In this document: in pieces, positions 24,488 through 35,234 of the stretch
Layout of the letters: each line of letters starts with the position of its first letter
Numbering within the stretch: the stretch's first letter is position 1
From: Plasmodiophora brassicae
Lineage: Eukaryota > Endomyxa: Phytomyxea > Phytomyxea > Plasmodiophorida
Assembly (NCBI GenBank): GCA_036867785.1
Contig: CP145411.1
Coordinates: 1,240,001-1,304,000, forward strand
DNA: 64,000 bases
Reading direction: 5' to 3'
Translations under genes and position numbers: made by a program
Notes under the pieces: generated by a model
Database searches by the model: none
Told to the model about the DNA's origin: nothing
What the model saw: the letters and a program-made list of their open reading frames with translations, nothing else

Positions 24488-25032
24488 CAGCTGGTGACGA
24501 AGCGACCAGGTCCAGGAGTGCAACCCTGTCTGCCCAAATGAACGTTAAACAGAAGCACCTTGGTGGCGCTGTAGATCGGCGTGTCAGACTTCGGAACAAA
24601 CGATAGGCCACTCGAAACGTTTACTATCGACACATTTCGTACTGATTTCAAGTGTGGCACCAGGAGAAGTGTGAGATGGATGGGCCCCGACACGATAATG
24701 CCGATTCCCGAAGCCACTGTCGCCCAATCGTCTTTCATACCGTCCAGGACGTTGAATGACCTCTGGATGCCGGTGTTATTGACGAGAACGTTCAGGTCCG
24801 AGAATGACTTCAGGACAGCATTCACAAGTGCAATCCGTCCCTCCGCCGTGCTAACGTCACCTTGCAGGATGTTCAGCTCCGGGTGCAGACGCTGAGCTTC
24901 TTTCAGATGAGCGTCGAGCCGGCGCCCGGCAATGATGACAGTGTGCCCCTCCCTTATGTACCGAATGGCTACCGCCCTGCAGATACCGGTACCACCACCC
25001 GTGATCAAAACTGTCGACGGTTCCGATGGCAT
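24488..25032 (-). pseudogene. Short-chain dehydrogenase, N-terminal part (gene split by insertion)
   Basis: NAD(P)-dependent oxidoreductase of the DltE-like SDR group. The ATG at 25032 opens with VLITGGGTGICRAVAIRYIR (the Rossmann TGxxxGxG with the last Gly replaced by Cys), then NVLVNNTG, SIVNVSSGLSF and the active-site YSATK. A short intron after YSATK (about 24535-24563) leads to a second exon, LHSWTWSLRHQ, that stops at the insertion point, 24488-24492. The remainder of the gene continues at 18283. The gene is therefore interrupted by 6.2 kb of nested transposons, precisely between the two copies of CAGCT. Confidence 0.85.
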
Positions 25033-25199
25033 GATGACAAAAGCAGGCCGTCCGTCGACGCGGTCCCAAAGGCCTATTCGATTTCCCGCACCGCACTGTA
25101 CTCCGTCTGAAAATCGCGAAGTATGTTGGTTTTGGCCCGGTTTTGATGATGTTCCACGTTTGCGGTGACAAAATCTCCCTGTCGGTGTAAATGGGGGTG
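25033..25199. other. Upstream region of the disrupted dehydrogenase
   Basis: Short interval between the SDR start and the first transposon relic. No coding frame or motif is supported; it should contain the old SDR promoter. Confidence 0.3.
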
Positions 25200-25380
25200 C
25201 GTCAAACTATTTTCGAGATATAATATGCACTTACGGTGGAAAGAAATATTTGCATCACAACGAAGAAATATTTGGATAACGAGGAAGAAATGTTTGCATC
25301 AACAGGAAGAAACAAGTGGATCATGCGGAAAAATGTCTGCGTCATCAGGAAGAAATGCGTGGCCCGTAGGAAAAGCGTAA
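25200..25380. repeat. Old mariner subterminal repeats
   Basis: Repeated GAAGAAATRTTTGCATCA-like units resemble the subterminal repeats of the intact mariner element at 42597 (GAAATTTTTGCATGGCGGGG and AAGAAATGCGTGG). I read it as the left end of the decayed mariner copy whose coding part is at 26671-27301. A hAT relic has separated the two. Confidence 0.5.
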
Positions 25381-26640
25381 ACGTAAAAGGGTCTTTACTT
25401 ACGTTTACGTCTTACGTTAGGACAGTAAAACAGTGGTAAACGTAAAGTAAAAGTAAATTTACCGAAGTAAAAGTAGTTTATAACGTAAATCAGGTGGCAG
25501 GGCCATCGAATGTGTCCCGCGTCAGAGCATTCTAGCACTAGTCAGATCGGATGACGTCAAGCAATGCTACCCTCCAGGATTTCAAGGTCTTCTTCCAAGG
25601 AAGTGCCTTCAGTGCTATCTGACTCCAGGACTGCACGTGAAACAGCCCAGCGGTCTTCTGGAATTTGGTTGAGACCGGATCGCGTCCTTTAACGCGTCGA
25701 CATGGAAGAGCCGAACATAGGTGTGGATAACGATAGGAATGTCGACCATTGCCAAGGGTATGGTGTGGATAGTACAGGTCCCTGCAAACATACCACCAAG
25801 TGACCAGATCCAGGTCAGGCAAATCCCCACCAGCTTGCGAACAGAATGCGTCGACCTCATCAAACCCATTCTGGGCTATCGAACCGCACCCGGAAGTGCT
25901 CACCATGCTCCACAGGCTGTTGGACGCTGTAGATATGTACTGGACGTCGACGGGACACCAGTGAAACCGTACCTCTCGGAGAGAATCCTAACAGCATTGT
26001 CTCACTTAAACAATTTCAATCGGGAGAATATACAAGATGATGCGTACTTGCGTATGGACGACTTCTCATCGAGTGAGTCGACCGGCGTCGGGAATCGAGG
26101 ATCCAGATACATGCCCAAAAGCGAAGGGTCGCTCACCAATTTGGAGCTATACGACTGCAATTTGGCCACCATGGCGGCTGCGGGCTGCTTCAGATCGCAG
26201 AACAGATGAGATTCGTCGTTCTGAACGCAGTTTTCGCAGTGCGTCTGCAAGAAGTTGAATGATCCTCTCACCATGTTGATGGTAGGTGACTTCGATTTCT
26301 CCACCCCCTCCATCGGCATCGCTTCCCTCCATAACCTCAATCACATCGATGTCGTCATCCGGCATCGCAATACACGAACTACACACTCAAGAGGGAATGA
26401 GCAAACGACGACGTCAACGCCAAAATTACAGGAGCTCGCTGTCCTGACTCCCGGGTTTCCGTGCGAACAGTTTCAACTGGCAAGTGCGACGTGCAGGCTG
26501 CAGGCTGTAAGTCATTTACGTTTTTACTAGCTTTACTTTATCTTTACGTCTTACGTCATAGTCGTTTACGTTTACTATATTTTACTTTTACGTCGTTGAA
26601 TTTACATCACGAAAAAAATAAATTTACTTTACGTTGCCGA
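25376..26640 (-). mobile_element. hAT-like transposon relic with GTAAACGTAAA ends
   Basis: Bounded on both sides by low-complexity GTAAACGTAAA / TTTACGTTTAC tracts in inverted orientation (25376-25495 and 26515-26635). The minus strand keeps hAT transposase fragments. One has KQPAAAMVAKLQSYSSKLVS and LLGMYLDPRFPTP (the RNase H-fold end) at about 26030-26260. The other is DEVDAFCSQAGGDLPDLDLV followed by TWW (dimerisation region) at about 25790-25880. Frames are broken and no full transposase remains. Confidence 0.6.
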
Positions 26641-26670
26641 GGCCTAGCGTGGGTCAACGGTAAAAGATTA

Positions 26671-27301
26671 ATGGATAACGGGGACCCGCCGTTAGCCGGC
26701 GACGACGCGGCCACCTCAGCATCGAACGCTGCAGCGGGGCAATGTAGCACGAGAGGTAAACGCACATGTAAGTACGAACATTGGTGGACGTCTTAAAGGA
26801 TCCATCGTTTGCAGCTGGGCGTGGTCGTCCGGCGAAGAACCTAGAAAGCCTCCCGCGACTGGATCCGGCCATCGCTTCTGATCCACGAGTCGCAGACATA
26901 CGGTTCACCCAAGCGGTTTCCGGTACCCGGCACGCTGCCGATCAACGACGACTTGAAGAGCAATGAAGAATCGCTCGAGAGAAAAGCTGCCAACGTGCAC
27001 TACAACAACTTCAGCAACTCCAGTGTGCAGATGATCAAGTTCGTGCGGTCGCCAACAGGAAAATTGAACGACGAGGAGTTCATCGCGTACTGTAAGGATA
27101 GAACGCAGAAGCTGTATGAGTCGGCGTATCACGGAGATGAAGCGCGCACGTGCCGGCCGACCCACTCTCTCGGCGTCGAGGTACTTACCGCTGTTCTATG
27201 ACGAGTTTACTCCAGCTGGTTGTCAACGTTTACGCGACGTGTTCGGTTGTTCGGATCTGACGAAGGAAGCTGTCGAGAAGTTCTGGGACGGTCAAGTTTG
27301 A
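26671..27301 (+). pseudogene. Internally deleted mariner transposase relic
   Basis: Exon 1 begins MDNGDPPLAGDDAATSASNA. A GTAAGT...TTTGCAG intron (about 26768-26814) leads to GRGRPAKNLESLPRLDPAIA and SDPRVADIR, matching VGRPAMNPERIPRLDPTIAS of the intact mariner at 42597. It then jumps to the C-terminal part EFIAYCKDRTQKLYESAYHG and YDEFTPAGCQRLRDVFGCSD. All catalytic residues are deleted and the frame shifts twice. It confirms the exon-intron layout of the family. Confidence 0.75.
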
Positions 27302-27313
27302 ACGAGACGCTAA

Positions 27314-27368
27314 AGAAGTGAGTTTATTCCGACCGACGTCGGCGCGAGACGGTGGCGATGTAACGCTG
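27314..27368 (-). repeat. Truncated LTR of the copia-B family
   Basis: Matches the 3' end of the LTRs at 49074 and 49637 (TTTATTCCGACCGACRTCGG and CGCGAGACGG). The remainder is lost. Confidence 0.7.
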
Positions 27369-27372
27369 TCAG

Positions 27373-28132
27373 ACAGAAGCGCTCTGACTAGCTGCAAGTA
27401 GTTCCTGTTTACCACCTCTATTGATCCATTACTGTAATGTCCATAGGCAACAGTCGGGTGATGAGCAAATCCGAATCGACGCGCAAGATCCTTCACAACG
27501 TTTGCCATAAAGCAAGACGCCATGTCTGACACCATCAACTCAAACGTTCCAAAGATAGCACTCCATTCGAGCAATGCTTCTAGAGTGGTTTCCGCATTGG
27601 GTGTATGGTCAGGAGTAATCTTGACCATGCCAGACAGATCATCCCTGATTATCAGGTTCCATTGCAGATCATGTCTTCCGCCCTTCTGAGCCGCCATCTG
27701 TACAGCCAATCCAATTGAATCACCTGATTCGGCCATACACCATGAACAGCTGTTCCCAGTGGCCTGGGAATCCTAACCCGCCCCTTGTCGGTAGACAGTT
27801 CAAACACGCGTTGCAGAACTTCCTCATGTCCTCTTCGCAGTGTGCCCAATGGCAGAACTCCCCCAACTTCCTCAACGAGGCCTTCAGTCCTGGATGCCCA
27901 CTGTTTCCGCCCGCATGAGCGATAGCGCATAGCTGCAGCTTCATCTCGTTGCATTCGTCTGGTATGATCACTTGTCCTTCCCTGTAACGAAGAGATCATC
28001 ATCACCATTCTTCGGTCGTTTCGTTCCTCTGAGCCATTTCCTCTGAGCCTTTCGGATTTCGTCCACGGTCGGCATACCTTCCTTTGCCCGATATCCGTTC
28101 TCAACTTGAAGCGTAATCCTCCTGATCGTGCG
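27373..28132 (-). pseudogene. Gypsy integrase fragment, oomycete-like lineage
   Basis: The minus strand carries VENGYRAKEGMPTVDEIRKA, then the HHCC zinc-binding region AIAHAGGNSGHPGLKASLRK ... CHWAHCEEDMRKFCNACLNC. The core follows: NLIIRDDLSGMVKI, TLEALLEWSAIFGTFELMVS and YGHYSNGSIEVVNRNYLQLV. This resembles the integrase of oomycete gypsy elements and differs from the two other gypsy lineages in the window. Frameshifts near 27750 break it. It is bounded on both sides by inverted copia-B LTR fragments. Confidence 0.75.
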
Positions 28133-28135
28133 TAC

Positions 28136-28298
28136 TGTCAAGGACCATCTCGTACCACCGGCACACGGTGACGCCGTGACTGTGCGCGACTGCGTAACGT
28201 CCACGGCAGAGGCTCCGCCACTGACGCCGTTGTCGGTAACGGCTTGGCAAGCCCCTGTTACATAGCGTTACGTCGCCGCCGTCTCGCGCCGATGTCGG
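28136..28298 (+). repeat. Partial LTR, copia-B family
   Basis: 163 bp beginning TGTCAAGGACCATCTCGTAC, matching the LTRs at 49074-49268 and 49637-49832 in the opposite orientation. It ends about 30 bp short of the LTR end, at the junction with gypsy sequence. Confidence 0.85.
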
Positions 28299-29943
28299 CA
28301 GCAGCGCGAGCAGATCTTATTGGAGGTCGCCGCCCGCCAACCAGTCGTGACGAAGACCGAGTCTATCGACCCTGCGCGACCGCCGGCGCCCTTGTCGACA
28401 ACGTCGTTTACAACACCCGTCCGGCTGCCCTCGTTCACGGGCGATGTCTCGGTAGATTCGATGTCTGCGACGACATGGTTCGAGGAGTTTTGCCGGTTTG
28501 CCGACGCTGACCCGACGTCAACTGCACCGTTGTCGAATACGGCCATGAACCTGTTGACATCGAGTCTGGACGGCGTGGCGCTGAAGCTGTACATGGCGAT
28601 CAAGCCATCGTCCCCGCAGGCCCTCATGGCCACGCTTCTGGAGAACTTTCCGGAGATCACTGCCGCGAGTGCCAAGGCCGATTTCGACGCCCTGCGCCAG
28701 ACGGGCCCGTTCGCGGGGCATCTCGTGGAGTTCCGCCGCCGCTACTTTGTCGCTGTCGCCCGCGACCCGGACTGCCGTCTAAGCGTCTCCTCGCTGGGCC
28801 GAGAATCTTCGCACATCGCCGACCCCTGCCCTGGCCGAGGAGTTGTACAAGTGGCAGCTCCGCAGCTTCTCCGGCATGGTGGGTAAGGCGGTCCATCTGG
28901 CGTCGCTGTTCCCGGTGCCGTCGACGGCTACTCTGACCGTGGCCGCAAGCGCTCTGCAGCCGCTGACCGACGAGGAGCGGGACCGTTGCCGCCACGAAGG
29001 CCGCTGTTTTCGCTGTCGCGAACCCGGACACATGTCGAGTAAGTACCCTCGCTCTCAGCCGGGAAATGTCCTCGGGTGATCCGAGCCGGGTTCGCGGATC
29101 GCCCAGTACATCACAACATTCTTGAACCTGATTGGCTCTTCGTCTCTTCTCTCTGTTCCAGCGTACGATTCGTTCCGTCCGTCACTGTCCCCATTCAGAT
29201 TCTTATCGCGTCACGTGTCATCTTGACTAAGGCCCTTATCGATTGTGGCGCTACATCTTCGTTCGTCGACTGGTCCTTCGCTCGCTCGCACGACATTCCC
29301 TGCGTTGCGAAGCAGCAGGCGATTGCCGTCAAGGTGGTTGATGGCAGGGCCCTACCGCCTGTGCCACAGGAGACGCTGCCTCTGACTGCGAGGGTCGATG
29401 GTCTGTTCCAGAACAGCAACTTGATTTGGAACGTGATTCGCGCCCCCAACCATCCCATCATTCTCGGGATGCCGTGGCTCGAACACCATGATCCGGTGAT
29501 CGACTGGCGCCAGCGATCTGCCGCCCACCGTGACTTGGCGACTCCGACATCGGCACCGGATCCGCTACGCAGCTCCCCTCTTACCGTACCGACACTCGAC
29601 AAGGTCGACACCAAGATTTCTGTAGACGAGAGAAGGGTCGCTGAGGGAGCTTGTTGCCCGTCGGACCCTCCTGCGTTCACCTGGGACCAGCTCTCCGCTG
29701 TCTGCTCGCCGGGTCAACAGCGCACTGATGGGGGTCCCGTCGTTTCGGCAGTGAACCGCACTCCAGCCTCGGTGTCGGCTGAATCGTGGGCCACATCTTG
29801 GCTTCGACATGTTTTGTGGGCCTTTTGATGGTCAGCATAGCGCTACTGCGTCTCCTTTTATGTATCTGTGCCGGCGCCCTTTTCGCCTGGATCTTTCGGC
29901 TCGCGATACTGGCAGGCGGTTTCGGTGCTTGTTTCGCCTTAGA
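28299..29943 (+). pseudogene. Gypsy-2 relic: gag and protease
   Basis: A decayed second copy of the element at 50200. Gag: MSATTWFEEFCRFADADPTS, FDALRQTGPFAGHLVEFRRR, with a frameshift near 28795. The zinc knuckle CFRCREPGHMSSKYP has lost its last Cys (Tyr instead). The frameshift heptamer GGGAAAT is at 29061-29067, before the gag stop at 29077-29079. Protease: [20 protein letters not shown]. It then keeps part of the hydrophobic segment (LFAWIFRLAILAGGFGACFA) before it joins copia sequence abruptly at about 29944. Confidence 0.85.
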
Positions 29944-32030
29944 CTACGCTGCTAGGCTGCAGGCCGCAGCTCATCGCGTTCGTGCTACAGTCCCGCCCGA
30001 CCTCTTCGTGATCACCGACGCGTTCGTCGCCACCCTGCTCGTGGTCAATGCGTCGCCGAACAGGATGCCGTCACCGCCAGCCTGCACAGCCGTGGCCTGG
30101 AGACACGTCCAACAGTGGCCGACATCGTGGCCTCATTAACAAGCGAGGAGTCTTGTATTCGTGAAGCGCGCGGCCGCGAGCAGAGTCCTTCGAAACGGCG
30201 AATCGAGTCGCGACGAACCAGACGGACCCGCACACCACATCATTCAAGCGCCACGATCCGTGCATGCTGCACCCGGATGCCAATCCGAAGCACACGAACG
30301 GCAAGTGTCGCGCCCAGCGTCATCTGTGTCACACGAATACAAAGACATCGTCGGACGCGTATACCCCTCTGTTCGAGCAATGTCAGCCGGTCACCCCGTC
30401 GTAGACACGACGTTAGTTGGCCTACTGGATTCCGACTGTTCCACAACGACAACACCCCTGCGGCGGCATCTCAGCTGTTATCGACGAGGCTCTGGACCGG
30501 AAGTCGAACTAGCTGACCTGTCGCGTACGAGCACTTCCGGTCGAGGCATGACGTCATTCGGCAAGGATGCCCAGGCGACGAGTATCGACTCGCTGCACGT
30601 TCCACGACTTGGCCAAGCGCTCGTTTCAATCGGCCAGATCACCCGATCAGGACACAAGATCGTGTTCGACGGCGCCGCCGCGACGATCTACTCGAAGGAC
30701 AGCTGGACGGCACCTACCGGGCAGCCAGTGGCGATCAGCAACCGTGAAGAAGACAACCTGTACCGGATCGCACTATCAGCTCCACCCACCAACATCACGC
30801 AATCGACTGTACGAGCCTGTTCCCTGATCGTATCCGACATCGCCTGTCGCGCCGCAAAGGTCACCGCTGCATCTCCCGATCTGTGGCACGCACGAATCGG
30901 CCATCTCGGTTATTGCAGTCTGCAGATCCTGCAGAACCGCTGTCGTGGCATGAAGTTCGATGGCTCCATTCCCAAGCGTTCGGACCGGTGCCCATGCGAA
31001 GCCTGCCTCCTCGTCAAAGGCAAGCGTTCCTCATTTCCTCCGAGTAAGTCGCGGGCACGTCGTGTCGGCGATCTCGTGCACAGCGACCTATCCGGCCGGT
31101 GGCCCGTTATCGGCATTGGCGGCTTCGAGTACTACCAGACGATGCTGGATGACTCCACGCGCTACCTGACGGTCTACCTGCTTCGCCGCAAATCGGACGC
31201 CCTCGATGTCATTAAGAACTACGACGCGCGCCTTCGCAATCAGGAAGGGCGAGGTATCGGGGACTTCTAGACCGACGGTGGCGGCGAGTTCAACTCGAAG
31301 GCATGCGTCCTGTTCTACAACACGTCCGGCATCCTGCACCGCAAGTCGGTCCCATACAACCTGAGCAGAACGGCCGCGCCGAAAGCGTCAACTACACGCT
31401 CTGTTGCATCGAGCTAGCGATCCGGTGTCGCGCCCACATGCCCGACTTCACGTGGCCCTGGTCGCTGTCTTACTCTGCCGTCCTGTACAACATCCACCCG
31501 AGATCCGTCCTTCCCGAACGTCGCACATCGTTCGAGGCAGCTCGCCGCGCCCGACCTGACGTCTCGGCCCTTCGTGTCTATGGTTGCGATGCCTATGCCA
31601 TGCGACCACATCCAGCCACGAAGAAGCCGAGCAAGTTGGAGCCGGGTCGTGTTCGCGCTGTGTTCATCGGTTTCACGCCCGGCATGAAGGCGTGGCGGTT
31701 CTACGACGTGGACCGCGAAGACACGTTCGAGAGCACGACTGCCGAATTCCTGGAGAACTCATTCACATTCGGTTTTGGAAGATCGATCTCGGCCAGTTCA
31801 TCATCAGCGCCAACATCCAGTCCCGAGTCGAGCCCTGCGTCGAACGTTGACACGATCGTCCCGACGTCCATCTCTTCCGACGCCATCATGGCACCTCTAC
31901 CATCGACGTTAGCATCCTCTATCGCAACAGCCCCTCCCGAGCCTCCTTCACCTCCCGCCGCGTCATTGCCTTCCGAGATCGTCCGACCGTCACGATCACC
32001 GTCTCCTGACCCTGCATCCCAGAACGCGGA
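29944..32030 (+). pseudogene. Copia-A relic (gag end to linker)
   Basis: Homologous to the intact copia polyprotein at 36480-41435. It starts abruptly in gag (YAARLQAAAHRVRATVPPDL). It continues through protease, LLDSDCSTTTTPLRRHLSCY, and integrase, WHARIGHLGYCSLQI...CPCEACLLVKGKRSSFPPSK, DDSTRYLTVYLLRRKSDALD. It carries a stop at 31268 in place of the TFQTDGGGE region, and frameshifts. It ends in the Ser/Pro-rich linker near 32030, so RT and RNase H are missing. Confidence 0.85.
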
Positions 32031-32039
32031 CGCCCGTGC

Positions 32040-33068
32040 GCTGCACAGGCATTGGTGACGGGCAGACATGGCGCGAACCGGGACGTACTGATCAGGTTGC
32101 GACGATGTATTCGATGTCGTCCGCCACAACGAGCGCTGTAGGAAACAGTTGCCATTCGTGTGCGGCTTCCTCAAGGTCGTATGTAGGACGCACAGTCCAT
32201 CGCGTTCGGGAGCCTTGATCGGGTGTGCGGTGGCGTTTGCACGGTTCGCCGTTGCGAACGATATCTCCCGGTCAGCATGAGCCTCTTGAATGCGCTGCTC
32301 TTCTGATGTGAGCGTGGACACGACCTCAGTGACGGTAGGCCGCGGTTCGAGTCCACGACTGTGCAGGTTGGATGCGGCCGTGTCTAATTCTGACGAGGCG
32401 TTGCCAGCCATCAGGACAGCCAGGAAGGAATCCGTCATGTGAAGCATGTCGTTCGGGACTGTTGTACGGAAACGTTGGGCAGCGGCTTGCAGACGAGCCG
32501 CGTACAAGGCGACCGATTCACCGGCTTGCTGTCGAACACTGAACAAATCTTTAGAAGCACGAATGACAGACGAAAACGTGCAGGGTCGCAGCATGCGGAA
32601 GAGCGCGCGCCAGCATTGCGCCGATGTACCGGCGTACAGCAAGTTGTAGCCGATCAGAACGGTCTTGTCGACCATCTGAAACAAGAGTATCTCCCGAGCA
32701 GTTGCCTCCAGATCCGCGTCCACATTGTCGGGGATACTCGGAGTCGGCGATCCGTCCAGATCGATGCCGACGATTCCCGCGAATCCACGGTTGGTAAACC
32801 AAGACGCGGCGGCGGGCGCCCAAGCGGCAAACGATTCGTGCTTGCCGTCGAACCGAGGCGGAGGCACGCGATCTGTACCTGGACGCACTACGCCGTCCAC
32901 AATGGTTGGGCGAGGCTGCGTCGTCGGCGTCGTGGCGATGCAGGAGTACGATGCGGTTTGCTGTCGCAGGAATGCGATGCGCGCGATCTTCTCCTGTCGC
33001 TCGGCCTCAGCGAGCTGCGCGTCGAGATCTTGGACATCTGACTCCGCCGTTCGGCCGCGATCGGCCAT
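32040..33068 (-). CDS. Copia-C gag, 3'-truncated element
   Basis: The ATG at 33068 begins MADRGRTAESDVQDLDAQLA. The gag body aligns with the intact copia (FDGKHESFAAWAPAAASWFT, FSVRQQAGESVALYAARLQA and STLTSEEQRIQEAHADREIS) but is clearly a different family. It ends with a partial zinc-binding motif, LCVLHTTLRKPHTNGNC. At about 32035 the element stops against the inverted copia-A relic, so no pol follows. Confidence 0.75.
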
Positions 33069-33103
33069 GACGTTGGACGCGAGCGAGACGCCCAGAGCGC
33101 GGT

Positions 33104-33117
33104 TACGACTGTTAATC
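33104..33117 (-). other. Primer-binding site of copia-C
   Basis: Minus strand GATTAACAGTCGTA directly follows the CA end of the LTR at 33118. It is the same site as in the intact copia (36437), the miniature element (42286) and the copia-B LTR (49623-49636). Confidence 0.8.
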
Positions 33118-33307
33118 TGAAACGACGAAATCAGAGTGAGATATATTGATGGATATAGAGCGAAGATATTGGGTGTGACGGGCAACGTCGTAGACGTGAG
33201 ACGCGGTGCACGTTACATCATCGCGGGCGGCGCTGACACCAGACTTGCGGAGTGCGTGGCAGCGTCGGTGTGCTGCACGAGTGTGCTGCTGGATATGGAG
33301 TTCGACA
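33118..33307 (-). repeat. LTR of copia-C
   Basis: 190 bp, reading TGTCGAACTCC...GTTTCA on the minus strand, followed directly by the primer-binding site. It shares segments such as ACGCACTCCGC with the copia-A LTR. No second LTR is present. Confidence 0.75.
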
Positions 33308-33714
33308 TCTCCTCAGGACAGCAGCATCTTGAGGTCGGGCACGAGACGCTAAATATAGAGCCCCGCTCTGCAAGGCGTGCATGTGCCGCCGTACACACTA
33401 AGCTTATGTATCGTTAGTCGTATTCGATTGTCACACTTACATGCCGTGCCTCACGTCAGGCAAGCCTAGCGACCGAGGCGAACCAGTCGTTCCTTTCATA
33501 GGTCCGCTTTTGACGCGCGCCACTAGAACGGAAGCGTTGGAGTTTAGCGACGACATCGGCTGGCGGCTCTGCGTTTGGACCGCGCGTTGCAATACTGAAC
33601 GTGGATACAGCGCTCGAAGACGTCGTTTAGTTTGTGTGACAGAGACCGGCACAGGTCCGCGTTCCCGTTTACAACGCTGACCCATCTGCGACCGCTAGCA
33701 CGTTGCGACGCCGG
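33308..33714. other. Unassigned interval
   Basis: No recognisable gene or element. A minus-strand frame of 82 codons (33437-33685) is open but has no family resemblance, and I do not call it a gene. Confidence 0.3.
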
Positions 33715-33718
33715 AGCT

Positions 33719-34049
33719 TGTAGACCGGACCGCCAACTAGGCCACGAGAGCAGCTGCTCTCGTGGCTCGTGGCCTAGTTGGCGGTCCGGTCTACAAAACA
33801 TCTCACCGACGGGAGTTCGAGCCTCCTCGAAGTCCGCCGTGGACGGAGAGTTTTGGGGAGGATGTGTAGATAGTACGGACGCGCCAGGCACGAGAGCAGG
33901 TCTGCGAGTCGTCTACACGGGTAGGCGGCGGACATCGCTCGATCGTCGGGGGGCTTGAGCTTCCCCGGTGAGATGTTTTGTAGACCGGACCGCCCAACTA
34001 GGCCACGGGAGCAGCTGATCTCGTGGCCTAGCTGGCGGTCCGGTCTACA
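33719..34049. mobile_element. Foldback element with hairpin ends
   Basis: 331 bp. Each end is itself a 71-77 bp palindrome of the TGTAGACCGGACCGCC type (33719-33795 and 33979-34049). Inside each hairpin is the inverted 13-mer AAACATCTCACCG / CGGTGAGATGTTT. The whole is flanked by the 4-bp duplication AGCT (33715-33718, 34050-34053). The interior has no coding frame. It is the same family as the single hairpin at 21154. Confidence 0.85.
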
Positions 34050-34142
34050 AGCTGCAATACCAGTGCTGACCGCGCGCGCCAACGTCACTGGTTCACGTTC
34101 GACCGATGTGGTATTGTAGACTGCAGAGTTGCGGCCGTCATG

Positions 34143-34702
34143 TTCGCGCGCCCGACGATAAAACCAGGTGCGCATCCTCGATCTTCTTGTCGTACGCGAC
34201 CTTGGAGGTGACAGTCATCACGTTGTTCGGCACCACTTCGAACACGGTGGCCACATGGAATCTTGGTTCCCAGGCTGATATCCCTTATCTAACAAAACAA
34301 TGTTCAGGTGGATGATGTCAACGATATATGGCAGCACATACCCTTGTTCAGGACGAACCGCGGTAGAACGAAACCGAAGGGCGCGTCGCTCGCATGCAAT
34401 TTCTGCCAGCGGGAAACGCGAATCAACACGATCGACGACGGCTCTGGTTCACGACGATACTGCCAATTCAAGTCGAATTGCACGAATGTTGATATGGAAC
34501 CCATATACAGACCGTCGCCATCAAAGTCGACAACAAACCGGGAACTGCACGACTTGGGGTACGACCTATTCCGTGACTGCGTCACGGAATTTGCAGTTTC
34601 CTACAATGCAGCGACGGTTACTCAACGGGAAACAGCGTTTAACAAAACCACCGATGACCAATATTTGTTCCGAACTACTTTAGACACTCGTTGGAAGGCA
34701 GA
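34143..34702 (-). pseudogene. CACTA (EnSpm)-like transposase relic, C-terminal part
   Basis: The minus strand reads FVVDFDGDGLYMGSISTFVQ, FDLNWQYRREPEPSSIVLIR and FVLPRFVLNKGMCCHI. A possible intron follows, then WEPRFHVATVFEVVPNNVMT and a stop at 34143. The order (an acidic-aromatic 'YxGxI' block, a 'VLxxxxW' block, then FVL... before the end) resembles the C-terminal DUF4216 region of CACTA transposases. It continues the sequence at 48658-49565; the gypsy element separates the two. Confidence 0.55.
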
Positions 34703-34836
34703 TGTCAGGAGACGACACGACGGACGACTATTGTCTCCACAACACGGAATTAACCGACTGCCGAAGCCGTCGGTTGCCGTGGACGTTTATTCAAACTGCG
34801 CGGCTGCGCGACCCCCGTCGCGGCCGTGCCATAACA
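34703..34836 (-). repeat. Gypsy-1 3' LTR
   Basis: 134 bp; element-sense ends TGTTATGGCACG and CTCCTGACA. The polypurine-type stretch AGGGGACTATAC (element sense) lies just upstream at 34837-34850. It appears identical to the LTR at 48524. Confidence 0.92.
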
Positions 34837-35234
34837 GTATAGTCCCCTGTCATCGGGCCGGCCTGCGGGGTGGCTTTCGCCACTTCGGCCCCGGCTTGGT
34901 TGGGTACCGAGCGTGGAAGTTAGCCAACAATTCGTTGAGCCCACCTGTACCGTGTAGTTCTCCTGCGGGTTCCCACGTGCGTTCAGAAGGCGGGTACCCC
35001 TCCCAGTCGATCAAATATTCCAATCGGGAACGGCGATATCGAGAATCGAGAACATCGTGAACGATGAAGAGGGGAGCATCGTCATCCGCGGGAAGAATCG
35101 GTGGAGGAGGAGGTTGAGTGGGTTGGCGACGTAAGGCTCGAGTTGAGATACGTTACATTGTGGATACGGAACTCGGCAGGAAGGTCGAGTTGAAAGGCAA
35201 CCGGATTGACGAGTTGACTGATAGGGAATGGCCC

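Noticed and set aside
31701-32035. Extension of the minus-strand copia-C gag frame to 31701
   Set aside because: Left of about 32035 that frame is only the antisense of the plus-strand copia-A linker. The two elements meet head to head there.
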